DNA of 64,000 nucleotides from Pseudoalteromonas piscicida (GTDB lineage Bacteria; Pseudomonadota; Gammaproteobacteria; Enterobacterales; Alteromonadaceae): contig NZ_CP021646.1 in the NCBI RefSeq assembly GCF_002208135.1, positions 1,161,501 to 1,225,500 of the forward strand, written 5' to 3'. Position 1 is the first letter of the stretch. Each line of letters starts with the position of its first letter. Positions 45,201 through 53,545 of the stretch are shown here, one piece after another. A program made the translations under genes and the position numbers. The notes beneath the pieces were generated by a model. It saw only the letters and a program-made list of their open reading frames with translations. It was not told the DNA's origin and ran no database searches.

Positions 45201-46645
45201 GAGAAAATTATTATGGTACAACGTATTTATACATTGTGGGTGAAGGGCTTGTCCCATGGAAAACCGTTGGCGACTTTGCTGATCCCTCATCGCAACGCGA
45301 AGATTCTTACCCGATCGCAGAAGAGGGCTGGTTAGGGGGCAAAACCACATTGCCATACAATTACACTAATGAGCCTGACAACCACTTTATGCAAATGGCG
45401 ACCAATTTATCGAGCCAAAATGGACAGCCATTTGTTCAGGGGAGACGTGTTCACCACAGTAGTTTTGTTAATGGTGAGCACGATGAACGCAACGGAGAAA
45501 ATGGCGTGTTTAGTGCGGTGGTTGGAAAGTCAGGCCCGCATTATATCAATGACAGTTGTGCAGCTTGCCATGTTCGCAATGGTCGTGCGGCTCCACCAGC
45601 TATTGGCGGCTCATTGGCAAAATGGGTGTTTAAAGTGGCCGATATCAATGGCAACGCCCATCCCTTATTGGGGAATGTGTTACAGCCTAAAAACACAGGC
45701 ATAGATACCGAGACGCAAGGCGAGGGAGATGTAACGATTGCCTCGTGGACCGAAAATAATGGTTTGCGTTCGCCCAATTACCAATTTAGTAAAACCACTC
45801 CAGCACGTTATTCAGCGCGTATCGCGCCTCAGCTGGTGGGCTTGGGCTTACTTGAAGCAATACCAGAGAGTGCGGTGTTAGCCTTGGCGGATGAACACGA
45901 CAGTAACGGCGACGGCATCTCGGGCAAAGCGCAGCGCGTGAACGACCCTATTACTGGTCAAACACGGTTAGGACGCTTTGGCTACAAAGCGGTGGCGGCA
46001 TCAATTAAACACCAAGTCGCTAGTGCATTTAATACGGATATGGGGGTAACCAACTCGGTATTTCCAAATCCTGACTGTGGGGCATCTCAGTCAAGCTGCG
46101 GAAGTGGCGGTGTAGAAGTGTCTGACCAGTATCTCAATGCGTTAAGCAAATATATTGCTTTGCTAGGTGTCAGAGCGCAGCGTGGTCTTGACGACCCTGA
46201 GGTACAATTAGGAAAGACACGCTTTACCTCAATTGGCTGTGAAGGTTGCCATAGAGCAACATTTGAAACCAGTGAGTATCATCCATTGGCGGAGTTACGT
46301 GCGCAAACTATCCATCCGTATACCGATTTATTACTACATGATATGGGCCCCGGCCTTGCGGATAACTTGGGTGAAGGCATCGCTAGCGGCGCTGAGTGGC
46401 GAACAGCACCACTATGGGGGATTGGATTGTCTGCTTGTGTGACAGGTGGTGTTAATAATGTGTTGGGTGGGCAAGGCAATGAGTTTTGTACCGCTGAGCC
46501 AAGCTATCTGCACGATGGTCGTGCGCGAACAATTGAAGAAGCTATTTTATGGCATGATGGTGAAGCGCAAGCTGCGAGGGTAGCTTACGAAAGCTTGTCG
46601 GCAAATGATAAATCAGCCGTATTGGCATTTTTAAACTCACTGTAA
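42203..46645 (+). CDS. Secreted GH16 laminarinase fused to a di-heme oxidoreductase (DUF1111) domain
   Basis: The 1480-residue protein has a signal peptide (residues 1-30) and a GH16 domain (residues ~33-305). The catalytic motif GEIDIMEMGQ supplies the nucleophile and acid/base at E154 and E159. A ligand-binding-like region follows (residues ~315-490), then thrombospondin-type-3 calcium repeats near 493, 613 and 790 separating a CBM56-like module (residues ~528-610) and a CBM6 module (residues ~650-786). Residues ~830-1480 are a di-heme oxidoreductase with CAACH at 1119-1123 and CEGCH at 1346-1350, ending in YLHDGRARTIEEAILWHDGE. It should bind and cut beta-1,3-glucan; the role of the heme domain is unknown. 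Two LacI-type operators lie upstream. Confidence 0.88.
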   Translation: MKTSSKLIARLANIGVISLMVCASSQGNAAVGNLLWQDNFNSLDTNTWSIDVGDGCDQGICGWGNQELQWYSENNVYISDIVGEAGNKGLVLEAKNQAVGGKAFTSGKIQSKNKLAVQYGMIEIRMKVSDVDTGLWPALWMLGTSTASWPAKGEIDIMEMGQSQAARNDAGFPGAPGNNYTGSNLIFYADAACNEGNPTCAASVAYKTDNAHLSSTPLTNRFVIYRTYWTEEAIRFTVEDNGVEYDMFDSPFAISEESNEFNAPFYLLMNLAVGGLFTDALSNEQVSAPLPGKMVVDYVRIYELDGQGEVFSGNVTEPEVGTFGVFSEGPSDNQLVPRSNADIYVWNQNSLTQGNAPAYEGNEVIAWQYSPAQWFGAGIQSRQARDMSNFRDGHLNFKIKIPADVSFRIGIADTYTNENWITFPANTNQYGLVRDGQWGEVRIPITELAGSLVALQSIKNHFNIVSVAGQEPSYSFQMAIDDITWTGGGSAPVDSDQDGVEDSVDQCPNTQPNEEVDANGCPLNNLPDGLEQVSLDTLTFYVNTTGWADVHYRVNGGVQQNVRMQVINGRNELTISGLGVGDVVSFWFTYLQEDGTVVDTAEQAYILSESSAGNDSDGDGVNDNIDQCPDTPVGDVVNADGCSILITEQLRIEAEGYSNYFDNDAGNTGGEYRNDDVDIELTSDNGGGYNVGWTSAGEWLEYQVNLGAGSYNLTARVASQVGNGAYNVLVNGNLVASTVVPATGGWQTFISQNIASITLNEGVHTVRVEMAGGELNLNWLEFNIAGSSNNDSDNDGVPDNLDQCPNTPTGRQVDSQGCEISFGTIVPLYDSTTPLEQAVSYDRGDALITRFADRGRDRHAKEDQFQIYDHYLSHYWTHRTAQFEIADFVAKGGSRIEVTFITEWKLGAREFRAWYRGLGTVAEYHGNYFGGGAVVELDNGSYDMNFNKISDSGEQYRYRVIIDDYRPLNWDPAAGFLPLEVGQRMEFEVSQFLDAPPEGRENYYGTTYLYIVGEGLVPWKTVGDFADPSSQREDSYPIAEEGWLGGKTTLPYNYTNEPDNHFMQMATNLSSQNGQPFVQGRRVHHSSFVNGEHDERNGENGVFSAVVGKSGPHYINDSCAACHVRNGRAAPPAIGGSLAKWVFKVADINGNAHPLLGNVLQPKNTGIDTETQGEGDVTIASWTENNGLRSPNYQFSKTTPARYSARIAPQLVGLGLLEAIPESAVLALADEHDSNGDGISGKAQRVNDPITGQTRLGRFGYKAVAASIKHQVASAFNTDMGVTNSVFPNPDCGASQSSCGSGGVEVSDQYLNALSKYIALLGVRAQRGLDDPEVQLGKTRFTSIGCEGCHRATFETSEYHPLAELRAQTIHPYTDLLLHDMGPGLADNLGEGIASGAEWRTAPLWGIGLSACVTGGVNNVLGGQGNEFCTAEPSYLHDGRARTIEEAILWHDGEAQAARVAYESLSANDKSAVLAFLNSL

Positions 46646-46713
46646 ATTTGTAAGTTTTCAATATCGTATATTTTGGCCAGATACAGCCACAGGCAGAATG
46701 TTGAAATCAATTT

Positions 46714-46752
46714 GTGCATCAAAGATCACGAAAGTCATGAGCTTTGATGCAC
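46714..46752. terminator. Hairpin between convergent laminarinase and porin genes
   Basis: GTGCATCAAAG at 46714 pairs perfectly with CTTTGATGCAC at 46742 over 11 bp with a 17-base loop. No long T run follows, so its strength as a terminator is uncertain. It lies between convergent stop codons. Confidence 0.5.
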
Positions 46753-46779
46753 TTGAAGTTATTATTACAGTGCTTAGTC

Positions 46780-47988
46780 TTAAAGCGTGTAATGGAAACC
46801 GATGGCGATACCATCGTCTTCGGTTTGTGACATTTGTGCTTCTTGCGTGGCATCGGCGCTTGAGAAGTCACTAAAGTCCTTACGCGCTTCAATGTACAAA
46901 ATAGTGTCTTCAGACATAAAGTAGTGTGCGCCTATCACGGCAAACTGACGCTTAAAAACATCATTAGGATCGGCATTGAAGTTTGGTTGGATCACATAGT
47001 CATCGCCCGCATCAAATACGTTATAAGCGATAAATGTACGCACGTCATTGTCAAAACGGTAGCTAACAAGCGACTCTAATCCAACGGCATCCTTGATTAA
47101 GCGCCCTAAGTTATCGGTATCGTGGTTTTCGTTTTTATTGATGTTTGCAGCTGCATACCAACCTGGCTTATAGAAATCGCCATAGGTAATGCCGACACCA
47201 TAAATTAAATCTTTAACCGATTGATTTCGACCAGCAGCATAGACAATATCAAACTCACCGCGGTTAACACCGGCTGTGAGGGTTAAGTTTTCGGTTGCTG
47301 CATAGGTGAGTGACGCGCCGTAGGTTGAATTAAACTCTACCATTTGTGCTGCGCTATCCCCTTGATTAAACAGTGTTTCACATGAGCTGCTGGAAATATC
47401 AACGACATCACAAGTATAAAAGTCATCAGATTTTAGCTGAGCTTGTATAGCAAAGCTGAGCTTGCCAAATTGATTACGGTATTGCAGCACTTTATCACCA
47501 CGACCAGTACCATTGATTGCGCCGTCGTCTTTGTTGTAGGTATAAACACCAGCAGCATTACCATCCCAAACTAGGCTGTAGTTGGTGCTGTATACTACGT
47601 CGTACCAAGCGCCCCATTGTTTTCCTAGGGTAATTTGGCCGTATTCATCGTGCTTAATGCCAACATAACCTAACCGGTTATATAAAAACTCATCTTGTAT
47701 TGATTCAAAGCGGTTGCTGTAAACAATATCACTACTACCAACAGGGTTTACACCCCATTCGAGTAGTGCAAAAGCCTGCCAGTTGTTTTTCAACTGACGT
47801 TTAAAGTCAAAGTTAATACGCGATGCGCCGTTTACCAACTCAGTCTCGCCTTGAGTGTTAATAACTCGAGCATCGATAAAGCCGCCAACCGTGACACTAT
47901 TATTTTCATCTTTGAATATCTCGATAGCGTTAACCGTTGGAATAGTAGTCACGCTAGCGATTAGGGTGGCAGCAAGTGTTCTTTTCAT
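46780..47988 (-). CDS. Outer-membrane porin (gram-negative porin family)
   Basis: The 402-residue protein has a signal peptide (MKRTLAATLIASVTTIPTVN, cleavage near residue 21). A series of amphipathic beta strands follows, typical of 16-stranded porins: SVTVGGFIDARVINTQG, RLGYVGIKHDEYGQITLGKQ and a terminal strand DDGIAIGFHYTL with the aromatic penultimate residue pattern that targets the outer membrane. Residues WGAWYDVVYSTNY near residue 125 lie in the constriction loop region. It would let small solutes cross the outer membrane. It converges with the laminarinase gene, but no shared operator is seen upstream of it. Substrate preference is unknown. Confidence 0.88.
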   Translation of the reverse strand: MKRTLAATLIASVTTIPTVNAIEIFKDENNSVTVGGFIDARVINTQGETELVNGASRINFDFKRQLKNNWQAFALLEWGVNPVGSSDIVYSNRFESIQDEFLYNRLGYVGIKHDEYGQITLGKQWGAWYDVVYSTNYSLVWDGNAAGVYTYNKDDGAINGTGRGDKVLQYRNQFGKLSFAIQAQLKSDDFYTCDVVDISSSSCETLFNQGDSAAQMVEFNSTYGASLTYAATENLTLTAGVNRGEFDIVYAAGRNQSVKDLIYGVGITYGDFYKPGWYAAANINKNENHDTDNLGRLIKDAVGLESLVSYRFDNDVRTFIAYNVFDAGDDYVIQPNFNADPNDVFKRQFAVIGAHYFMSEDTILYIEARKDFSDFSSADATQEAQMSQTEDDGIAIGFHYTL

Positions 47989-48241
47989 GAATTACCTTGT
48001 TTCAATGTTGTTGCTAAATAGGGTTAAATTAGCTAAAAAATGGAGATTATCAAAGCTAAAATACAGGCAAAAGTGAAAAAATATCAAGAAAATAACGTGT
48101 TTTTTGGTAAATTTATTCATTTTCTGTTCATCGAGTCTAAATATCAATGAGTTAGGGGAGTATGCGTTCTGAGGTTATTGATTTATTCTATACAATAAAT
48201 GTAAGGGTTTATAGCAATATCTGCGTTTTGTGACAGCTAAA

Positions 48242-48487
48242 TAACCTGAGGTTTGGATAAGGAATGAGCTAACTCATTGTTTTTAAGCCCACATTAAATT
48301 ATACCCTTATCTAGCCAGACAGTTTTGGGGATAACACCGCTTCCGCGTCCTGCTCTCGCTAAGGTACCTACCTCCTGTAGGCAAGGCGAATTTACGCACC
48401 AATAGCTGGCTATTGGAAGTGAATTCAACGCAGTTAGCGCTAAAATTGGCTGCTAGAAAGGCATTAATTATCTGAAGCTCAGGTTAA
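48242..48487. repeat. Probable MITE, ~245 bp, with 20-bp terminal inverted repeats
   Basis: The left end ATAACCTGAGGTTTGGATAA (48241) and the right end, read on the other strand (TTAACCTGAGCTTCAGATAA), agree at 16 of 20 positions. No coding capacity lies between. An internal stretch ACGCAGTTAGCG also occurs in the separate 160-bp MITE family of this window. It lies between the porin promoter and the gene at 48600. Classification as a MITE is from structure alone. Confidence 0.5.
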
Positions 48488-48599
48488 ATAGTACGAAAAA
48501 GTGTAATTCAGCGAAAAATCAATAAAACATCATGTTTTTGGTAGATAGACTTCTGTAGTCTTCCAATTAGATACACAACTACAAAAGGGAGATTGAGTA

Positions 48600-49550
48600 A
48601 TGCTTGTTAAAAAAATTGGCATCTCAAAACTGGCTTGTTTTTCCACCATTATGTTGTTTTTTATTCATGAAGTTCAATCATATAGCGAACCATCAACAGA
48701 GTCGTATGGTATTATATATGGTTTTAAAGACGGTAATAGCAAAGCGATTTACTTAAGTGACCAAGATGGTAAATCACCAGTAAAGATCGTGAAAGCCACG
48801 TCAAGTGACGGCTATCCTGCTGTCTCACCATCAGGAGAAAAAGTAACCTTTTACGGTAAATACGATAACTTCAAAACATGGTCAATTCATACCGTTGATA
48901 TTACTGGCCGCAATATGAAAAGATTAACCAGTAAAAAATATGTGTGGGATAGTGCACCTGCTTGGTCTTTGGATGGAATGACAATAGCGTTTGCTAGAGA
49001 ATATGAAAATAAGGAAGGCGTTTGGCAAGAAGAAATTTGGTTAATGAATGCTGATGGTAGTGAACAGCGCCAAATTAAAAATCTTGAAGGTCGTGCTCCA
49101 GAATTTATGCCAGATGGGCGATTACTATATCAATCTAAAGCGAGCCCCAGCCAAATTAGCATTGCCAATTTGGATGGAAGTGAGGTTATTCAACTCACTC
49201 AAGACGACACTGATAACATGTCTCCTCAAATTTCCCCAGATGGCACAAAAATAGCTTATTTATCTAATAGAGATGGCAATCAGGAAGTATATGTCATGGA
49301 TATTGATGGAACCAATAACAAGCGACTGACCCGTAATGACATTCAAGAGTGGGACCCATCCTGGTCTCCAGACGGCACAAAGGTGTATTTCGCTTCAGAG
49401 AATGTGTATGGCTTTTATGATGTCTTTTCTGTAAATATGGATGGCACATCTATCAAAAAAATACTTCAAAACAGCGCGCAAGCGACAGTTGTACCGGGTC
49501 TTGGCCAAAAAGCGCTACAAAAATTAAAGAAAACAAGTCAGCGCCAGTAG
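48600..49550 (+). CDS. TolB-like secreted beta-propeller protein
   Basis: The 316-residue product has a hydrophobic N-terminal signal (residues ~8-27, ISKLACFSTIMLFFIHEVQS). Repeated PD40/TolB blades follow: SSDGYPAVSPSGEKVTFYGK, APAWSLDGMTIAFARE, MSPQISPDGTKIAYLSNRDG and WDPSWSPDGTKVYFASENV. These are C-terminal TolB-type propeller motifs without the N-terminal TolB domain, so the protein is not the Tol-Pal component. It is presumably periplasmic and may bind another protein. Start is set by GGGAGATTG ahead of the ATG. A gene remnant follows downstream. Confidence 0.82.
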   Translation: MLVKKIGISKLACFSTIMLFFIHEVQSYSEPSTESYGIIYGFKDGNSKAIYLSDQDGKSPVKIVKATSSDGYPAVSPSGEKVTFYGKYDNFKTWSIHTVDITGRNMKRLTSKKYVWDSAPAWSLDGMTIAFAREYENKEGVWQEEIWLMNADGSEQRQIKNLEGRAPEFMPDGRLLYQSKASPSQISIANLDGSEVIQLTQDDTDNMSPQISPDGTKIAYLSNRDGNQEVYVMDIDGTNNKRLTRNDIQEWDPSWSPDGTKVYFASENVYGFYDVFSVNMDGTSIKKILQNSAQATVVPGLGQKALQKLKKTSQRQ

Positions 49551-49629
49551 GTCTGTGCGCTGACCGCAGCTTAAGTTATTTATTTTGCTGTTGTTGGAGA
49601 CGACCTAAAAAGGAAAAGAAGTATCGCGA

Positions 49630-49962
49630 TATTGTGACTAAATCTGGTAATGTTCTACAAAATATTAATAACACCTACGCCCAATTAAGAGAACGTTGTA
49701 ATTTTACTATATTGCCAAGATCAACGCGTTGGAATAGTGTTAATAGGCTCGGCTTCATTAGTACGTATTTGATTAGACAAGGTCGAGTCTAAAAGCGATA
49801 GAAGTTGCGAAATGTTACACCGAATATCAACCTAAGTCTTGGCAAGCTTATGAGTCATTAGCAAAGGCATTTGAGGCGAATGAGGAAAACTTGCAAGCGC
49901 TGCAAAACGCCAAAATAGCCGTGCGACTGGTTGATAATGAAGTAAATAAAAACCTTCTATAG
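49630..49962 (+). pseudogene. Remnant of a TPR-tailed hydrolase gene
   Basis: A decayed frame reads IVTKSGNVLQNINNTYAQLR, NRLGFISTYLIRQGRV, then a stop and frameshift, then KAIEVAKCYTEYQPKSWQAY, ESLAKAFEANEENLQALQNA and a stop at 49962. The last part is a tetratricopeptide-like tail as found at the end of secreted esterases and class C beta-lactamase-like proteins. No start or catalytic domain remains. The neighbouring gene at 50001 is a serine hydrolase of that group without such a tail. Confidence 0.5.
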
Positions 49963-50000
49963 GCATACATTAATCAATTAACCGAGGCGACAGAGTAAAT

Positions 50001-51125
50001 ATGCTGCTACGTTCAGTGAAATCATTAACCCTACTTTGTTTGATGCTCTTTTTGATGCTCTCTTTGTTGGCTTTAACCGCCTGCAACAACGATAACAAAC
50101 TAGACTTTGACGCATTTGTTGAGAAAAAACTTACAGATTTTCTGATTGAGGAAAATGCACAAGTTGCTTCCATCGCGATTGTGAATGATAAGCTCAACTA
50201 TCAAAAGCAGTTTGGCGAGTTTCCTGATGGTACAAAGCCACACCATGATACCGTGTATGAAATTGCGTCTATCACCAAAACCTATACTGGGTTGTTGCTT
50301 GCCAAGGCAGTGGTAGATAAAAAAGTGCAACTAGATGAAGATATTAGGGTGTATATGCAGGAAGGTGATTATCAAAACTTGCAGCATCTAGGCAAGCCTA
50401 TCACTTTGCGTCATCTCGCGACTCACAGAAGTGGTTTACCGCAAGATTTTGCTTATACAAGCGCAGATATAAAGTCTGGCAAGGCTTTTGAGCTGTTTTC
50501 TAACTATTCAAAAGCGAAGTTTTTTGAAGATTTAGCTCAGTACCAACTTACCTCAACGCCTGGTGAGACATTTCAATACTCCAATGTTGGCGCAAATCTG
50601 ACCGGGTATATTTTGGAAAACGTGTATAACCGGCCGTTATCTACACTTGTTGCGCAATTGATCACGGAACAATCGGGTGAAGAACACACAAGGTTTCGTT
50701 TAGAGCCCAGTGAGATAAGTAAAATAACGAGAGGGGTAGATAGAAACGGCAAAATTGCACCGTTACTCAGTCCACACTCGTTCGCTGAAGGTGGACTAAC
50801 ATCTACTTCTGCTTCAATTGCAGATTATATGCAGTATTTACTCAGCACCCAAGCAGAAGAAGTGCTGTTGTCGCGCACCTTATTAACAGAACGCAGCAGT
50901 GAACATGGCCATGCATTTTTTTGGAATACTTACGAGTATCACTCAGCTAATCCTATGTTCTATCACAGCGGAGGTTCTATGGGTACTTCCACTTGGCTTG
51001 CGCTTTATCCAAAGCAGAAGTTAGGAATATTTATTGCCACAAATGTTTCAGCGAACAACACTCAAGGGAAATTAAATGATATTGCCAATGCGATTGTTGA
51101 AAAGTATGAGCAAGCTAAGCGGTAA
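50001..51125 (+). CDS. Lipoprotein serine hydrolase, beta-lactamase class C family
   Basis: The 374-residue protein has a lipoprotein signal with lipobox LALTAC (cysteine near residue 28). Class C motifs follow: SxxK in IASITKTYTGLL near residue 92, YxN in FQYSNVGANLTGYI near residue 195, and the third motif YHSGGSMGTSTW near residue 320. It is expected to be anchored to the inner or outer membrane by its lipid and to act as an esterase or D-aminopeptidase-like hydrolase; the substrate is unknown. CGAGGCGACAG precedes the ATG. A TPR-tail gene remnant lies directly upstream. Confidence 0.88.
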   Translation: MLLRSVKSLTLLCLMLFLMLSLLALTACNNDNKLDFDAFVEKKLTDFLIEENAQVASIAIVNDKLNYQKQFGEFPDGTKPHHDTVYEIASITKTYTGLLLAKAVVDKKVQLDEDIRVYMQEGDYQNLQHLGKPITLRHLATHRSGLPQDFAYTSADIKSGKAFELFSNYSKAKFFEDLAQYQLTSTPGETFQYSNVGANLTGYILENVYNRPLSTLVAQLITEQSGEEHTRFRLEPSEISKITRGVDRNGKIAPLLSPHSFAEGGLTSTSASIADYMQYLLSTQAEEVLLSRTLLTERSSEHGHAFFWNTYEYHSANPMFYHSGGSMGTSTWLALYPKQKLGIFIATNVSANNTQGKLNDIANAIVEKYEQAKR

Positions 51126-51226
51126 AAAGGCAATGAAAATTCCGAGTGGTTTAATATCAGCTTCATTAACTTATTTTCTGAAGCGAAAGCTGGATTAAGT
51201 ACGAACTTAGAGACAAGGAGTTAGGT

Positions 51227-51466
51227 ATGAGTTTACTTGCATGGATACTTTCTCATGTCACACTTGCGGCATTTTGGCTTTGGATTTTAAATTTTGGTGG
51301 AGCTGAAAAAATAGAAGGGTGGAAGTCGTTCTTTATCATAGGATGGTTTGCTGCGCTATGGACAGCTGAGCAGTTGCGCTTGTATGCACTGTGTATTCTC
51401 GTACTACAAGTTCCTTGGTTTATTGCAGGCCTTTTGATGCCGCAATGGCGCGGCTTTGCAGTGTAA
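51227..51466 (+). CDS. Small membrane protein
   Basis: The 79-residue product is hydrophobic, with three candidate helices: residues ~3-23 (LLAWILSHVTLAAFWLWILN), ~32-48 and ~51-70. AAGGAGTTAG sits seven bases before the ATG, a good ribosome binding site. No family is recognised. The stop codon coincides with the left edge of a MITE copy, so the original C-terminus may have been cut by that insertion (inference). It lies ~100 bases after the lipoprotein hydrolase. Confidence 0.6.
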   Translation: MSLLAWILSHVTLAAFWLWILNFGGAEKIEGWKSFFIIGWFAALWTAEQLRLYALCILVLQVPWFIAGLLMPQWRGFAV

Positions 51467-51628
51467 CATCAATTTGCTTAATTAAGTGCTCTACTTTGAG
51501 GCGAGAAAATCTTGTCGATAACAAGACAAAGATTTTGCTATTTAGTTATTCTAAATAAGAAACCTTTAACGCAGTTAGCGTCAGATTTACTCCTTCAAAT
51601 TGAGCAAGTATTAAGACAAACTGGTGTC
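51467..51628 (-). repeat. 160-bp MITE family, copy in reverse orientation
   Basis: The segment is the reverse complement of the elements at 58536 and 59547: AATTTGCTTAATTAAGTG at one end, GCGAGAAAATCTTGTCGATA inside, ACGCAGTTAGCGTCAGATTT and TTGAGCAAGTATTAAGACAA at the other. Ends are more diverged (CATCAATTT, ACTGGTGTC) than in the other copies. Confidence 0.75.
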
Positions 51629-51723
51629 ATTGTCAGGCTTTGTAAAGGTACTTGGATCATGCTGTTACCTAATGCAATTATATTTACTTGAAAGCTACAC
51701 CGGCTCTAATAAAAGGACAGTTT

Positions 51724-52524
51724 ATGAAGCAGATGAGCATTGCAATTGCTTTATTTTGTAGTTTAATAATTTGCGATAAAGGTTATACCCAAAACAATTA
51801 CGGTTTAGGACAAAAGCCACCGGGATTAATACCCGAATTATTTGCTCCAGGTGTCGTTTCTACGGATGAGCACAGCGAGACTGAAGTGTTGTTTTTGCCA
51901 GATATGTCTGAGCTTTCTTTTACTCGCTCTGGTGGAGAATACCAAAAACCGACATGGATTGTGATGCAATATAAAAACAATCAATGGATTGAAAAATCGA
52001 TACCTGAAGCAGACATGAGAGCATATCAGGAGCAATTTAGCCCACCGGTTTCACACATACAAAACATCGAGCCTTTTAAAGATATTCCAATCAGAGGCTA
52101 TACCACCTCAGCAAAAGGGACACACTACTTTTATGTCTTAGATTTGAAAGACGGCAGTGGGTATTTGAGTTATTCGCGGCTCGTTGATGGTAAATATGAA
52201 ACACCGCACAAAATGAGTAAGGCAATTAACCAAGGAAAGTACATTGCTCACCCCTACATCGCGCCAGATGAGTCTTATATTATGTGGGATGCTGAAAAGG
52301 AAGGTGAAAACACGCCTGATATCTACATTAGTTTTCGTAACCAAGATGGCACGTGGACGAACGCAATAAATATGGGAGGCTCGATTAATACGGCTGCGTA
52401 CGAACAACGACCTAAAGTATCACCAGACGGAAAGTATTTATTTTTTTGGCGAGGTGACAATAAAGTCAGAAAAGATGGCACCAGTTACTGGAAGGTAATC
52501 CATACTGGATGGATGCGAAGGTGA
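51724..52524 (+). CDS. Secreted PD40/TolB-like protein
   Basis: The 266-residue protein (from the ATG at 51724) has a signal peptide (MKQMSIAIALFCSLIICDKG, cleavage near residue 21). WD40/PD40-like blade motifs follow: YIAHPYIAPDESYIMWDAE near residue 178 and YEQRPKVSPDGKYLFFWRGD near residue 236. It is likely periplasmic or secreted. The start is chosen at 51724 because AAAGGACAG precedes it; an earlier in-frame start at 51688 would place 12 polar residues before the signal. No catalytic residues are evident. Confidence 0.75.
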   Translation: MKQMSIAIALFCSLIICDKGYTQNNYGLGQKPPGLIPELFAPGVVSTDEHSETEVLFLPDMSELSFTRSGGEYQKPTWIVMQYKNNQWIEKSIPEADMRAYQEQFSPPVSHIQNIEPFKDIPIRGYTTSAKGTHYFYVLDLKDGSGYLSYSRLVDGKYETPHKMSKAINQGKYIAHPYIAPDESYIMWDAEKEGENTPDIYISFRNQDGTWTNAINMGGSINTAAYEQRPKVSPDGKYLFFWRGDNKVRKDGTSYWKVIHTGWMRR

Positions 52525-52967
52525 TTGAAACGCTGAGACCAACACGCTAGTGCTCAGTTATTCTTGGTTATACTACCACTAAAAACTTAGACTAAACGGC
52601 ATGCAAGCATGCCTGTTTCAACATCACTGAATGTTTTAATAGTCTGATATAAATACCTTGAAAAAGAACAAAGATGATTTAATAAAAAAGCGTGGATACT
52701 AGCAGGGATTGCTGAAAATAGTATCGTATATAGATGGCGCTATCTGGCGGTAACTTACTGCTAAGTAAACAGTAGCGATGCCAAAGTTAGTGGCTCGCTT
52801 GCCCACAAAGTGATGCTGTTTCTCAATGCACTCATCTGGCCTTACGTGTGCTTGACAATAATTAATCATTACATGAAAGTACCGTTATGAATATAAAACT
52901 ATTTCTCACAAGTACACGAATTATTACCATTCCTTAGGAGTGGTGGTTTTGTGTGCTTTTTTAATGA
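52525..52967. other. Gene-free stretch ending in an orphan terminator
   Basis: About 440 bases without a supported protein gene. Only a 31-codon frame (52887-52982) that runs into the terminator is seen. An unannotated small RNA or a leader for the gene at 53030 is possible. Confidence 0.35.
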
Positions 52968-52994
52968 ACCCACCAAAATAAGGTGGGTTTTTTT
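52968..52994 (+). terminator. Intrinsic terminator
   Basis: AACCCACC pairs with GGTGGGTT around an AAAATA loop, followed by six T. It lies 35 bases upstream of the ATG at 53030 and ~440 bases after the previous gene, so what transcript it ends is unclear. Confidence 0.85.
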
Positions 52995-53029
52995 GTATCT
53001 GCCTTGTGGGGCCACATCAAGGAGGTTAC

Positions 53030-53545
53030 ATGAAGAAAGTAGCAGTTTTTGGTAAACCGGGAAGCGGCAAGTCTACGCTGAGTAAAGGACTGGCCGCGGT
53101 AATACACATCCCGTTATATCAATTAGACTCGATGCTCTACCAAGCAAATGGCGAGTTTGTTGACAGAGTCGCTTTTGATAAAGCACATCAAAACATATTG
53201 AATACTGATGCGTGGATCATTGATGGCTTTGGTCCGTTGGATGCGTTTAAACAGCGCTTAGATGCGGCAGATACCTTAGTCTACATCGACTTACCATATC
53301 GAGTGAGTTATTGGTTTGTGATAAAACGTCTATTAAAAAGCATAGTTACCAAGCCTGAAGGCTGGCCAGATGGTAGCTCAGTGTTTAAAGGGACGATTGC
53401 CAGTATTAAAACGTTAAGGCGCTGCCCGCAATTTTGGAATGAAGCATTTTTATCGCAGTTAGAGCAAAGCGCGCAAACCAAAGCACTATATGTGATTAAG
53501 TCGGTTGCGGCGCTTGATAGCTTTGTACGCCAACATGCGAAGTAA
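53030..53545 (+). CDS. P-loop kinase-like protein (FlaR/topology-modulation type)
   Basis: The 171-residue protein starts MKKVAVFGKPGSGKSTLSKG, a Walker A loop of adenylate-kinase-like proteins. YQLDSMLYQANGEFVDR follows near residue 30 and a DTLVYIDLPYRVSYWFVIKR lid/Walker-B region near residue 83. This pattern is that of small ATPases annotated as DNA topology modulation protein FlaR or adenylate kinase-like; the true substrate is not established. It has no signal or membrane segment. The ATG at 53030 has GGAGGTTAC immediately upstream; a longer frame from 53006 starts inside the ribosome binding region. Confidence 0.8.
   Translation: MKKVAVFGKPGSGKSTLSKGLAAVIHIPLYQLDSMLYQANGEFVDRVAFDKAHQNILNTDAWIIDGFGPLDAFKQRLDAADTLVYIDLPYRVSYWFVIKRLLKSIVTKPEGWPDGSSVFKGTIASIKTLRRCPQFWNEAFLSQLEQSAQTKALYVIKSVAALDSFVRQHAK

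Noticed and set aside
48600..49550. TolB of the Tol-Pal system
   Set aside because: Only the propeller motifs are present. The N-terminal TolB domain and the tol/pal neighbours are absent.
52887..52982. 31-codon leader peptide
   Set aside because: It runs into the terminator, but has no run of regulatory codons and only a weak ribosome binding site, so a classical attenuator peptide is not supported.
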